NCBI RefSeq assembly: GCF_900104665.1
Contig: NZ_LT629968.1
Coordinates: 310,001 to 374,000 of the forward strand
DNA length: 64,000 nt
Reading direction: 5' to 3'
DNA from: Traorella massiliensis
GTDB lineage: Bacteria > Bacillota_I > Bacilli_A > Erysipelotrichales > Erysipelotrichaceae
The notes beneath the pieces are model-generated. The model had not been told where the DNA came from, made no database searches, and saw only the letters and a list, made by a program, of their open reading frames with translations. Below are positions 36,401-44,087 of the stretch, piece after piece (positions within the stretch are counted from its first letter, which is position 1; each line of letters starts with the position of its first letter). Position numbers and translations under genes: made by a program.

Positions 36401-38421
36401 CAACTGTTGATAAGACAAAACTTCAGGCATTATATGATGATGTGAAAGATTATGAAAGTACTGATTCCTATTATAAATACTTTGGGGAAGAATTAGAGGA
36501 AGCAAAAAAGATTCTTGATGATCCTAATGCCACTCAAGATCAGGTAGATATGAAAGTAGATCAGCTTTCAGGCAGTTACTATGCATTATTAGTTTCAGAA
36601 TTAAATAGTATGTATAGTCCTACAATTGGCAGTGAAGATTTGATGAAATATACGACTGATTCATTAATACCAGTGATCAATATGTGGGGTATTACTCATA
36701 ATAGAACGAATAACAATTATGAGGAAAATTCAATAATTGGAAATGTTGGTCAGATGAAAGGCTGGTATGAAGAATATATTAAAGCTGTTGAGGGACTAGA
36801 AGAAGCAACTTTGGAAGATCATTATATCGGATTGTATGAAGAAGTAACTTCTACCAAAAAATATCAGGGACACTTTGAAGTTGTCAAAGAAGAAGTTGTG
36901 GAAGTAAATGGTGAAAAGAAAATTCGTTTAACTGTTCAATTTATTAATGATGGATTACATCCGGTTTATGGTGAAGAATTGCCAAATGCGAATGGAAGTA
37001 CTAAATTTGAAGATTTCAGTATTGACAGAGATGGAGATAATATTCATGCAAAAGTAAAAACTTATAATGAAGAACTTAAACAGCAAAGATATACTGATTT
37101 AGCTAATATTACTCCTTTGGATGGAAATACCAATTATTATGCCGGATTCCAGGGAACGATTGACCTTAATCCAACAGATAAATATGTAACCTTTGATTTC
37201 TATGCTTCCAGCAACAGTTATAAAACTTATTCACCATGGTATTACAGGATAAGTGAAAGAGATCTGACAGCTCCTAATGCAACAGTTACGACATCAAACA
37301 ATGGAGCACCAACAAATCAATCTGTAACTGTTACAATTACTGCGGATGAGCCAATACAGGAAGTAGAGGGATGGACATTAAATGAAGATGGTATGACCTT
37401 AACAAAAGTATTTGATGAAAATACTACAGGAACACTTACTATCACAGACCTTGCAGGAAATGAGACATCTGTGGAAATTAAAGTTGAGAATATAGATACA
37501 ACAGGACCTGAACTGGATGTAGAATATTCGACAGATCAGCCAACAAATGCTTCTGTGACAGTCACTGTAAAATCAGATGAACCATTAAATCCAGCTCGTT
37601 TGCCAGAAGGCTGGACATTAAGTGAAGATGGTTTGACTGCTACGAAGATATATGATGAAAACAGGAATGAAACAGTTATCTTTGCAGATGAATTAGGTAA
37701 TACTTCAGAAGTTCAAATTTCTGTTGATAATATTGATAAAACGAATCCTGTCATTGAATTAACAGAAAAGAATGTAGTAATTTGTGAAGGTGATGAATTT
37801 GATCCAATGGATTTAGTAGTAAGTGTTACAGATGGTCAGACAGATTTAAGTCAATCATTAGTCATTATTGAGGAACCAGAAATTGATACTGATAAAATAG
37901 GAACTTATGTAATTACATATCAAGTGGAAGATGCTGCTGGTAATGTCACTAAAGAAATTGTGACACTTACAGTAAATCCTAAGATGGCTGAAATTAATGC
38001 TATACCAGTCATTACGGCAAATGACCAGACCATAAAGGTGAATGATACATTTGATGTATTGGCAAATGTGTCTGCGACTGATAAAGAAGATGGCGATTTA
38101 ACAAATAATATCAAAGTTATCGCAAATGATGTTGATACGACAAAGCCAGGAATTTATCATGTAACATATCAAGTATCAGATTCTACAGGTGGAACATCCA
38201 CGAAGACAATTACAGTCACTGTTGCTGATAATACGGTTCCAACAGATCCAGAAGAACCGTCAACACCAGATGAACCTGATACAGGTGAAGAAAAACCAGG
38301 CGATACAACAGAAACTCCATCTACAAGCGATCAATCTATGATGTCAGTGTATGTCGGTTTATTAACAGTGAGTGCATGGATGCTGGCAGTATTGCTGAGA
38401 AGAAAAAGAGAAGCGAAATAG
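33454..38421 (+). CDS. Large cell-wall surface protein with discoidin, FIVAR and Ig-like domains
   Basis: A 1655-residue secreted protein. Signal peptide about 1-35; F5/8 type C (CBM32) carbohydrate-binding domain about 38-190, with a WIYVDLGKTETVQTVKIFW core. FIVAR-type helical modules start with 'VDKTKL' or 'VDKTRL' near residues 416, 683 and 985. Between them are unassigned beta-rich segments, two of which share KYRGHF. From about 1270, two 'TNxSVTVT' Ig-like repeats precede two DUF5011-like repeats (about 1432-1510 and 1515-1590). The end is a proline-rich spacer, TPSTSDQS, a hydrophobic segment and RRKRE: a sorting signal whose pentapeptide departs from LPXTG. It likely binds host glycans; no catalytic domain was recognised. 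AAGGAGG precedes the start. Confidence 0.85.
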   Translation: MKGKRKNYTVLKLILAIMMSFSCVANSRLNMSISATDSENLAYGKTAVASSEEANTVLASNAVDGDTESRDSRWGSGQGAGPHWIYVDLGKTETVQTVKIFWENRKATAYKIQIAQDGSDPLVEESWQTVTERTRPESVDDIIDLGQSYEARYVRLYIDSFTAEDPDQIKPTWNTVSIYELEVYAPTEEAVTDVEILSITEEEGKIKLELSAKPEGYFTKLHAGYHTFRYVEDNGKVYAVQATDPIPAGEEFYNVVSFELPQEDENGNLYVNYWMYRDAEGKFTYGRIPADNDDSVIPTLTIQVGDRSYSIPEYNLGDEIPTIDVNLGETAKVTVEGIDLKTFNYMDPAGKTIRNQVIDGNHQKITFDLVDNTGSLSSGYYSFYVTMPSVSSMDIPDDEFKGKTTSFNIKVNVVTVDKTKLQELYDDVKDYTSDDSYYVEFTEVLNDAKTVLDNDGATQKEVDKAYDTLNQRYWLSKVNSYVKKYRPIDGNLGNFDYEKYEASSTLPVVGVYVVARDHTNTSYPAEELEKLYYQFVEAEKALVELDENPRSVMAGPNADKFNGITKYRGHFTFSESVVNGKLMLHVEYINDGINVITNEDLGKFTNYELKNKLSIWLDYAEYDGARGSKSVKNYVEPLEGEADYNKGFQMNIEVDPGKYSIRMSVEDDDTESYGSFYTMENFVDKTRLKELLDEADPLTDNLGIKYIDTYWDYLVARREEGHTVYDDEAATQEEVDSIVARLEKALALLEVEESESHFTKVEGTGNEVTITLDVPINEIRNSEYNPNYVTQKDGVEWTYNADVDNETYTITTDDLPESEIYARIFTVDSDSSYTGHIIYRNPDGEWTIVHEYRDKDTWPSNGGNETYTPTVTVTVNGNEYKWEYGSEGSIVIDEQFDGTMVAVVEGLDLNMASLTITGAGGKYNEYWSDEEGDNPIVGDHTRIEIPLVGSDDGKTVSGVYNIIARSNIGEKRAVVSFTVTVAPTVDKTKLQALYDDVKDYESTDSYYKYFGEELEEAKKILDDPNATQDQVDMKVDQLSGSYYALLVSELNSMYSPTIGSEDLMKYTTDSLIPVINMWGITHNRTNNNYEENSIIGNVGQMKGWYEEYIKAVEGLEEATLEDHYIGLYEEVTSTKKYQGHFEVVKEEVVEVNGEKKIRLTVQFINDGLHPVYGEELPNANGSTKFEDFSIDRDGDNIHAKVKTYNEELKQQRYTDLANITPLDGNTNYYAGFQGTIDLNPTDKYVTFDFYASSNSYKTYSPWYYRISERDLTAPNATVTTSNNGAPTNQSVTVTITADEPIQEVEGWTLNEDGMTLTKVFDENTTGTLTITDLAGNETSVEIKVENIDTTGPELDVEYSTDQPTNASVTVTVKSDEPLNPARLPEGWTLSEDGLTATKIYDENRNETVIFADELGNTSEVQISVDNIDKTNPVIELTEKNVVICEGDEFDPMDLVVSVTDGQTDLSQSLVIIEEPEIDTDKIGTYVITYQVEDAAGNVTKEIVTLTVNPKMAEINAIPVITANDQTIKVNDTFDVLANVSATDKEDGDLTNNIKVIANDVDTTKPGIYHVTYQVSDSTGGTSTKTITVTVADNTVPTDPEEPSTPDEPDTGEEKPGDTTETPSTSDQSMMSVYVGLLTVSAWMLAVLLRRKREAK

Positions 38422-38516
38422 TTTAAATGTCTGTCTGATTCTGTTTTAAGGAAGCATTTGGGGAGGTAATGTAACTTTTAAGAGATAAGATATGCATAAC
38501 AACATTTTGTCTTATG

Positions 38517-38550
38517 AAAAAACGGGAGAATGAAGTATCCCGTTTTTTTT
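38517..38550 (+). terminator. Terminator after the surface protein
   Basis: AACGGGA and TCCCGTT pair around a loop of about 10 bases and are followed by T8. Confidence 0.8.
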
Positions 38551-38631
38551 AGGATTTTATTTATCAAATGAAAATAAGAAAGGATTGCGTAGAAAACGAA
38601 CTTGAAGGTATAATAGTATAAGGGTGATGAT

Positions 38632-39270
38632 ATGAGTCAGAAACAGAAAAAGATTGTTCAAGTGAGTTACGCCATTTATTATATATTGCTTGTATTAGCA
38701 GCTGTTTATTGTTATCGTACACAAAAAGAAGGGCTTATGATGGGAGCTGTAGCGCTATTTACCTGCTTTCTGGTACCTTTAGTTTTAAAAATTCTTCATT
38801 TAACACCAATTTTTGAGATTTATATGATCAATATCATATTTGCCGCAATCGCAAGTATTGCAGGAAGTATGTTAGGTGCTTATTCATTTCCTTTTTTTGA
38901 TAAGGTCTTACATTTCTGCAGTGGACTATTTTTGAGTGAATTAAGCTATATGGTATTTTGCTGGCTGAAAAAAACAACTGTGATAAAAGAAAAAAACGAA
39001 CGTATTCTTTCTATCATATTTGTCAATGCCTGTAATATGATGATTGCAGTCTTTTGGGAATTTTTTGAATATGGATGTTTGATCTTTTTAAATAATGATG
39101 CGATCAATCATTATACGAGCGGAGTCCATGATTCAATGACGGATATGCTTGTAGCTTTTGTTGGTGGAATTATTATAACTTGTTTTATTTTGAGTTATTA
39201 TAAAAATGATAAGAAAAACTTCTGGATAAAGTTGAATGAACATTTTTATGATATCAATTTTAATTCATAA
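38632..39270 (+). CDS. YjdF/DUF2238-like membrane protein
   Basis: A 212-residue protein with about six membrane helices. FFDKVLHFCSGLFLSE, WEFFEYG and GVHDSMTDMLVAFVGG match the spaced acidic and histidine motifs of the DUF2238/YjdF membrane family ('DKxxHF...WExxE...DxxxDM'). The function of the family is unknown. A ribosome site is weak (GGGTGATGAT). It lies alone between the surface protein and a terminator-rich spacer. Confidence 0.65.
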   Translation: MSQKQKKIVQVSYAIYYILLVLAAVYCYRTQKEGLMMGAVALFTCFLVPLVLKILHLTPIFEIYMINIIFAAIASIAGSMLGAYSFPFFDKVLHFCSGLFLSELSYMVFCWLKKTTVIKEKNERILSIIFVNACNMMIAVFWEFFEYGCLIFLNNDAINHYTSGVHDSMTDMLVAFVGGIIITCFILSYYKNDKKNFWIKLNEHFYDINFNS

Positions 39271-39291
39271 AAAATTCTTGAAAATTTCACA

Positions 39292-39340
39292 TTGACTTCA
39301 CAATAGAGGAATATATTATATATGTCAAAGAAATTTGACA
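39292..39340 (+). promoter_or_regulatory. Promoter with inverted-repeat operator
   Basis: TTGACT (39292) and TATTAT (39314), 16 bases apart, are followed directly by the perfect inverted repeat TGTCAAA GAAA TTTGACA (39323-39340). An 18-bp site overlapping the transcription start is a typical repressor operator; the TetR-type gene 94 bp downstream is the obvious candidate binder. Confidence 0.55.
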
Positions 39341-39370
39341 AATAACTTTTTCATATTTGTATCCTCATGA

Positions 39371-39408
39371 AAACTAGATTGCCAATTGCCGGGCAGTCTA
39401 GTTTTTTT
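39371..39408 (+). terminator. Strong hairpin and T run before the TetR gene
   Basis: ACTAGATTGCC pairs with GGGCAGTCTAGT (one G-U) and T7 follows. It would stop transcripts from the promoter at 39292 after about 90 bases, before the TetR gene. Confidence 0.75.
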
Positions 39409-39433
39409 CAATAAAATATGATATAAATTATTT

Positions 39434-39979
39434 ATGGATATTAATGAAAAAACAAAATTAAAAATAGCTTATTCAATGAAAGAACTAATGGAACATTCTT
39501 CTTTATCCAAGATAAGTGTAAAGGATATTGTAGAGAATGCTCATTTGACACGTCAGACATTTTATCGATATTTTAAAGATAAATATGATTGTGTGAACTG
39601 GTATTTTGAAAGAGTCGCTCAAATGTCTTTTAAACAATTAGGGAATGGTGTTGATTTAGAAGAAGGCTTAATTAAGAAGTTTGAACTTTTGAAAAAAGAT
39701 CAGCGTTTTTTCTATGAGGCTTTTATGGCTGATGATCAAAATTCTCTTTTTCAATATGATTATGATTGTATTTATGAATTTTATTCGCATATTCTTCTTG
39801 ATAAGTTAGGAGAATTAAATGGAGAAATTGATTTCCTATTGAAAATGTATTGCAAGGGTAGTATTGATATGACATTTGAATGGGTAAAAAATGGTATGAA
39901 ACTATCTGAAAAAGAATTTGCTCATCTTTTGATTGAAGCAATGCCTATGAAGCTACAGATATATCTTTTGAATAAATAA
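39434..39979 (+). CDS. TetR-type regulator (DhaS-like)
   Basis: A 181-residue regulator. The N-terminal helix-turn-helix (KIAYSMKELMEHSSLSKISV, NAHLTRQTFYRYFKDKYDCV) is TetR-like, and the C-terminal domain resembles TetR_C-type regulators of dihydroxyacetone kinase (DhaS). The ATG at 39434 has no clear ribosome site, and a terminator ends 25 bp upstream, so translation may be leaderless from a TATGAT/TATAAA region at about 39415-39425. Downstream is a FucO-type alcohol dehydrogenase, a possible target. Confidence 0.8.
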   Translation: MDINEKTKLKIAYSMKELMEHSSLSKISVKDIVENAHLTRQTFYRYFKDKYDCVNWYFERVAQMSFKQLGNGVDLEEGLIKKFELLKKDQRFFYEAFMADDQNSLFQYDYDCIYEFYSHILLDKLGELNGEIDFLLKMYCKGSIDMTFEWVKNGMKLSEKEFAHLLIEAMPMKLQIYLLNK

Positions 39980-39989
39980 ATTCATAAGA

Positions 39990-40025
39990 AAAGTGACAGA
40001 CGATAAAATCTGTCACTTGTTTTTA
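39990..40025 (+). terminator. Terminator after the TetR gene
   Basis: AAGTGACAGA and TCTGTCACTT form a perfect 10-bp stem with an 8-base loop, then GTTTTT. Confidence 0.85.
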
Positions 40026-40075
40026 ATTTCACAAGAGTGCTAAAATAAATGCGGATAGTAAAGGAGATGTAATTT

Positions 40076-41221
40076 ATGGCAAACAGATTTGTGTTAAATG
40101 AAACAAGCTATCATGGTAAAGGAGCAATCAAAGAAATCCCTACAGAAGCAAAAGCCAGAGGATTTAAAAAGGCAATGGTTTGCTCAGACCCTGATTTGAT
40201 CAAGTTTGGTGTTACAAAGAAAGTAACCGATTTATTGGATGAAGCAGGATTAGATTATGTTGTTTATTCTGATATCAAACCAAATCCAACCATTGAAAAT
40301 GTACAGAATGGTGTAAAGGCACTTCATGATGCTGGTGCTGATTATATGATCGCTATCGGTGGCGGTTCATCAATGGATACAGCTAAGGCAGTAGGTATCA
40401 TTGATCGTAACCCGGAATTTGCGGATGTAAGAAGTCTGGAAGGTGTAGCTCCAACTAAAAATCCATGTACACCTATTTTCGCAGTTCCAACAACTGCTGG
40501 TACAGCTGCTGAAGTAACGATCAACTATGTTATTACAGATACTGAAAAAGATCGTAAGATGGTATGTGTAGATGTTCATGATATTCCAGTAGTTGCATTT
40601 GTTGATCCAGATATGATGAGTACGATGCCAAAAGGTTTGACAGCTGCTACAGGTATGGATGCTTTGACACATGCCATTGAAGGTTATATTACGGCAGGTG
40701 CCTGGGAATTGAGCGATATGTTCCATCTGAAAGCTATTGAAATCATTTCTAGAAGCTTAAGAGGTGCTGTTGAAAATACTCCTGAAGGAAGAGAAGGTAT
40801 GGCATTAGGTCAGTATATCGCTGGTATGGGATTCTCGAATGTTGGTTTAGGTATCGTTCACTCCATGGCACACCCGCTAGGAGCTTTATATGATACACCT
40901 CATGGTGTTGCCAATGCGATCATCCTGCCAACGGTTATGGAATACAATGCTCCAGCTACTGGAACAAAATATAAAGATATTGCTGAAGCCATGGGCGTTG
41001 ATACAACAGGTATGAGTCAGGAAGAATATCGTAAGGCTGCTGTTGATGCTGTAAGAAAATTATCTTCTGATGTAGGTATTCCTGCTAACTTAAAAGATAT
41101 CGTAAAAGAAGAAGATCTGGATTTCTTGAGCGAATCTGCTTATGCTGATGCTTGCCGTCCTGGTAACCCAAGAGAAACAAGCGTAGAAGAAATCAAAGAA
41201 CTTTATAAATCATTGTTATAA
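40076..41221 (+). CDS. fucO: Iron-dependent alcohol dehydrogenase, lactaldehyde reductase type
   Basis: A 381-residue group III dehydrogenase. IAIGGGSSMDTAKAV near residue 96 binds NAD(P), VPTTAGTAAEVT and GLTAATGMDALTHAIEGY follow, and iron ligands are in the HAIEGY and GIVHSMAHPLGALYDTPHG region (two histidines near 263-277). The full-length similarity to FucO/DhaT is clear. It would reduce lactaldehyde to 1,2-propanediol or a similar aldehyde with NADH. AAGGAGATG precedes the ATG. Monocistronic between terminators. The exact substrate is inferred. Confidence 0.88.
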   Translation: MANRFVLNETSYHGKGAIKEIPTEAKARGFKKAMVCSDPDLIKFGVTKKVTDLLDEAGLDYVVYSDIKPNPTIENVQNGVKALHDAGADYMIAIGGGSSMDTAKAVGIIDRNPEFADVRSLEGVAPTKNPCTPIFAVPTTAGTAAEVTINYVITDTEKDRKMVCVDVHDIPVVAFVDPDMMSTMPKGLTAATGMDALTHAIEGYITAGAWELSDMFHLKAIEIISRSLRGAVENTPEGREGMALGQYIAGMGFSNVGLGIVHSMAHPLGALYDTPHGVANAIILPTVMEYNAPATGTKYKDIAEAMGVDTTGMSQEEYRKAAVDAVRKLSSDVGIPANLKDIVKEEDLDFLSESAYADACRPGNPRETSVEEIKELYKSLL

Positions 41222-41229
41222 TCAAGCAA

Positions 41230-41264
41230 AGGAGTTTCATTCATAAAGGATGGAACTCTTTTTC
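41230..41264 (+). terminator. Terminator after alcohol dehydrogenase
   Basis: GAGTTTCAT pairs with ATGGAACTC (one G-U), followed by T5. Confidence 0.7.
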
Positions 41265-41305
41265 TTATTCATGTATAATAAATATGAAAAATGGAGGAAT
41301 AAGCA

Positions 41306-41602
41306 ATGATGACAAAGGAACAGATTGCTCATGATCTGGCAATGGTTTATATGCATAATCGATATGGAATTACGATAGAAGGAAGTGTGTCAAGTGGATG
41401 GGGAGAAATTGAGACCAAACATTTTCCTTCCTCTTCAAAAATAGAATATGAAGAAGTTGAATTAGAGTCAAGAGATATATGGGGACTTAATAAAACAGAA
41501 AAAGTGGAAAAAGGAAGAAAAGTAGATTCTATATTTCAAAAAATGTATGCAGATTATCAATATGCTTATCAGTATTTTTATGATTTGATTCGCAATTCAT
41601 AA
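41306..41602 (+). CDS. Unknown small protein
   Basis: A 98-residue soluble protein with no family I recognise. It is mixed alpha/beta by pattern: an N-terminal helix (EQIAHDLAMVYMHNRYG), a charged centre, and an aromatic C-terminus (MYADYQYAYQYFYDLIR). GGAGG precedes the start codons (ATGATG). It is the last gene before the tail-module leader, and it is not clear whether it belongs to the phage segment. Confidence 0.55.
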   Translation: MMTKEQIAHDLAMVYMHNRYGITIEGSVSSGWGEIETKHFPSSSKIEYEEVELESRDIWGLNKTEKVEKGRKVDSIFQKMYADYQYAYQYFYDLIRNS

Positions 41603-41688
41603 AGATACATCTATAAGTTGGTACTTTTTTCAAGACAAAATAGTTAAAAAATCATGTTATAATAATATCGTAAAAAAGCATACATAAG

Positions 41689-41720
41689 GCATCAGATACA
41701 TACGATCTGGTGCTTTTTTT
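41689..41720 (+). terminator. Terminator upstream of the tail module
   Basis: GCATCAGAT and ATCTGGTGC pair (one T-G) around ACATACG, followed by T7. TATAAT at 41658-41663 lies only 25 bases before it, so a transcript starting there would meet this terminator at once. Confidence 0.75.
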
Positions 41721-41747
41721 GTATCATATTTACAGAAAGGAGCAATT

Positions 41748-41777
41748 ATGAAAAAGTATTTGAATAAAGATCCATGA
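41748..41777 (+). CDS. Nine-residue leader peptide or gene remnant
   Basis: ATG at 41748 behind AAAGGAGCAATT opens a frame of 9 codons (MKKYLNKDP) and a stop. The ribosome site is as good as those of real genes. A hairpin with a T run follows 12 bases later. This is either a leader peptide of an attenuator or the surviving start of a deleted phage gene. Confidence 0.4.
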   Translation: MKKYLNKDP

Positions 41778-41788
41778 CAATGATCAAG

Positions 41789-41814
41789 AAGGAGCTTGTT
41801 AATAGCTCTTTTTT
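41789..41814 (+). terminator. Attenuator-like hairpin before the first tail gene
   Basis: AAGGAGCT pairs with AGCTCTTT (one G-U) around TGTTAAT, with T6 in the 3' arm and after it. The AAAGGAGG of the first tail gene starts about 5 bases later. Confidence 0.6.
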
Positions 41815-41831
41815 CATGAAAGGAGGCAGGT

Positions 41832-42248
41832 ATGATTTGTCATGCATTGAGTGAAAATGTCTATCGTACACTTGAAAGTGTATTGAATGAAAACCGTTTT
41901 GAACCCACTGTCTTAAAGATGCTGGATAGCAGTGATACTTATCCCAAAGTAGTGATACAGGAGTTATCGAATACACAGAATGTCAAAGATGGAAATGGGA
42001 TGATTTCACATTCTTTCATTCAGATTGAAGTGGATATTTATGCAATGAATACTAATTATGGAGAAGAAGAGTATTCGGGCAGTGATGTCGCAAAAGAATT
42101 GATCGATATTTGTAATGAAGTTATCGATGGTATTTTTGGAATGAAAAGAGAAAGCTGGAAACCTTCGGTGGATGTTCAAAATGGGGTTTATCGTTTAACA
42201 GTTGTCTATCAGGCAATTCAAGATGATTTAAGAAAAGTATTATTTTAA
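41832..42248 (+). CDS. Phage tail completion / minor tail protein
   Basis: A 138-residue protein placed directly before the tube gene. The layout IQIEVDIYA...VYRLTVVYQAIQDDL at the C-terminus resembles tail terminator proteins (HK97 gp10 / lambda gpU group), which cap the tail tube; the assignment rests mainly on pattern and position. AAAGGAGG precedes the ATG. It is the first structural gene of the module; no head-tail connector lies upstream. Confidence 0.6.
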   Translation: MICHALSENVYRTLESVLNENRFEPTVLKMLDSSDTYPKVVIQELSNTQNVKDGNGMISHSFIQIEVDIYAMNTNYGEEEYSGSDVAKELIDICNEVIDGIFGMKRESWKPSVDVQNGVYRLTVVYQAIQDDLRKVLF

Positions 42249-42266
42249 AAGAAAGGAAGATGAAAT

Positions 42267-42992
42267 ATGTTAGGAATTAATCAGGAATTTATATTTAATG
42301 AAAATCGTGCAAGAGTTGGAAGAGGATCAGGACTTTACAGTAAGGATGCAACTGATGGCAAATATGCATTATTATTACCACTTATTGAAGTACCATTTAT
42401 CAAAGAAACACTGAATACAGTGGAAATCAAAGTAGCTAGTTCAGATACGATCAGTAAGATCGAAGGTTCAAGAACTTTAGAAGAAGCAGAAGCACCAGTA
42501 TATTTACATCGTGATGTTTTACGAGTACTTGAAAGTGTTAGTGGAAAGACATTACATTTGCTTTCAAAAAGCAGTGATGAAACAGGATTTACGTTTGATG
42601 GATCTGTTTCTTACACACCAGATAGTGCCAAGATGGATGAAGCATGGCAGGGAACGATCAAGATCACGCCACTTACAAAACCTCAATATGTTGATGATGT
42701 TTATGGTCTATGCAAGCCTACCGCTAAATTTGCTTCCGGTATTCCTGCTAATGTACAGCTGGAAACAACAACAGGTGTAGAAACGATTGCCTTTACATGT
42801 GATCCAAGTGATGCCACAGTTACAGCTTCTACAAATGCTTCTGGTGTCGTAACAGCTACCGTTGAAAACGGTGCTGTCAAGATCACAGGAGTGAGTGCAG
42901 GAAGTGGAGTTGTTGCCCTAAAAGCTACAAAAGAAGGCTATGCTTCATGGGAAACAACGATTCATGTCGTTGTACCACAGGCAACAGAATAA
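42267..42992 (+). CDS. Major tail tube protein with Ig-like C-terminus
   Basis: A 241-residue protein. Residues 1-150 match siphophage tube proteins by pattern, with TLNTVEIKVASSDTISKIEG and GFTFDGSVSY. The last 80 residues (VQLETTTGVETIAFTCDP, VSAGSGVVALKAT) form a Big_2-type Ig-like domain, a common surface decoration of tail tubes. It is followed by a short hairpin at about 42996-43024 (ATCATGCAGTCAA / TTGACTGCATGAT) that may be a weak terminator or processing site. AAAGGAAG precedes the start. Confidence 0.8.
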   Translation: MLGINQEFIFNENRARVGRGSGLYSKDATDGKYALLLPLIEVPFIKETLNTVEIKVASSDTISKIEGSRTLEEAEAPVYLHRDVLRVLESVSGKTLHLLSKSSDETGFTFDGSVSYTPDSAKMDEAWQGTIKITPLTKPQYVDDVYGLCKPTAKFASGIPANVQLETTTGVETIAFTCDPSDATVTASTNASGVVTATVENGAVKITGVSAGSGVVALKATKEGYASWETTIHVVVPQATE

Positions 42993-43037
42993 TTCATCAT
43001 GCAGTCAATTTGACTGCATGATTTTTAGGAGGAAATC

Positions 43038-43511
43038 ATGAAAAATATGTTGAATATCAAAGAATTTCAAATAAAAGATAAGCTTTATGAATTTCGTCTT
43101 TCCTATAAGGCAAAAGTAGAAATAGATAAAGAAAATCGTAAAAGCTTACAGCTATTAGCTGATGAAAATATATCTAAAGCACTTCCTTATATCAATAAGC
43201 TCAGTGATCCTAATTTAGATGAAAATGAACGTTTAGAAGCAATGGGAATCGTAGCCCCTTTATTAGAAAAAGAAGATCTGAATCATATCGGTGATATTGA
43301 TCCAATTGAATTAGGATATATCCTATTACATAACATTAAAGGAAATGAAAGTATTACGAAAGAAGAATACTATGATGAAATCATTCCATCTATCGAAGAA
43401 ACATTAGGCTTTGAAAAAATGTATGAAGAATTTATGGATATGCATGATAAGGTTTTTACCCAGCTGGAGGCAATGAACAAAAAGACGTCTCCGAATCCAT
43501 CTCATTCTTAG
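43038..43511 (+). CDS. Tail assembly chaperone, short form
   Basis: A 157-residue acidic helical protein between the tube gene and the tape measure gene, where siphophages carry the gpG-type chaperone. It starts MKNMLNIKEFQIKDKLYEF behind TAGGAGG. The protein is made in a short form ending at 43511 and probably in a longer form by -1 frameshifting near 43479-43484, where AAC AAA AAG precedes an overlapping frame. The chaperone coats the tape measure while the tail is assembled. Confidence 0.75.
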   Translation: MKNMLNIKEFQIKDKLYEFRLSYKAKVEIDKENRKSLQLLADENISKALPYINKLSDPNLDENERLEAMGIVAPLLEKEDLNHIGDIDPIELGYILLHNIKGNESITKEEYYDEIIPSIEETLGFEKMYEEFMDMHDKVFTQLEAMNKKTSPNPSHS

Positions 43512-43852
43512 ACAAAGAATATCATGATTTTGAAGAAGTATGCTGGGATATTTTAATTCCTTTGGCACTGGAATGTGGTATGAATGTTCATGATTTCTGG
43601 TATGCGACAGATATAGAACTCCATGCTTATGAAAAAGCTTATTTCAATCGTATCAATCAAAATGCATGGCTCGAGGGATTCTACGGCTATCAGGCACAAG
43701 CAAGTGTATTGAGTGGCATCTTCGCCAAAAAGAAAAGTGATATCCAGGAATACCCAAAACAGCCAATTCGTTCCATAAATGATAACAAAACCAGTAAGAC
43801 AGAACTTCAAAAAGATCAGGAATTTAGAGATATACTGATGCAATGCTACTAA
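43484..43852 (+). CDS. Frameshift extension of the tail assembly chaperone (gpGT-like)
   Basis: This frame is -1 relative to the chaperone gene and is open from the slip site to 43852, adding about 122 residues (starting DVSESISFLDKEYHDFEE). The extension has CWDILIPLALECGMNVHDFW and FYGYQAQASVLSGIF. An internal ATG at 43580 exists but has no good ribosome site, and the reading is continuous with the upstream frame. This is the standard gpG/gpGT arrangement of phage tail operons. Confidence 0.7.
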   Translation, partial: DVSESISFLDKEYHDFEEVCWDILIPLALECGMNVHDFWYATDIELHAYEKAYFNRINQNAWLEGFYGYQAQASVLSGIFAKKKSDIQEYPKQPIRSINDNKTSKTELQKDQEFRDILMQCY

Positions 43853-44046
43853 AGAAATAAAATAAGGAATATAATATTCATATTTTGAGTTATAAAGTAG
43901 AAGAAATCGCTTAAATTTGACCAAATTTGCCCTTTAACCTTCACTTAATTAAAAAAATAACGGAAATTGGAAAAATCGCTTTTTGACCCTTTTAGTTCAG
44001 AGATAATAGAAGAATGGTCAAAATTTCTATGATTAACTGCCGATCT

Positions 44047-44080
44047 CCTCCTTTCATCATGATTCAAGATGAAAGGGAGG
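44047..44080 (+). promoter_or_regulatory. Hairpin hiding the ribosome site of the next gene
   Basis: CCTCCTTTCATC (44047-44058) pairs with GATGAAAGGGAGG (44068-44080), one base bulged. The 3' arm contains the GGGAGG ribosome site of the TTG-started gene at 44088. Folding would block translation. The spacer 43853-44046 otherwise shows only AT-rich DNA. Confidence 0.6.
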
Positions 44081-44087
44081 TGAAATT

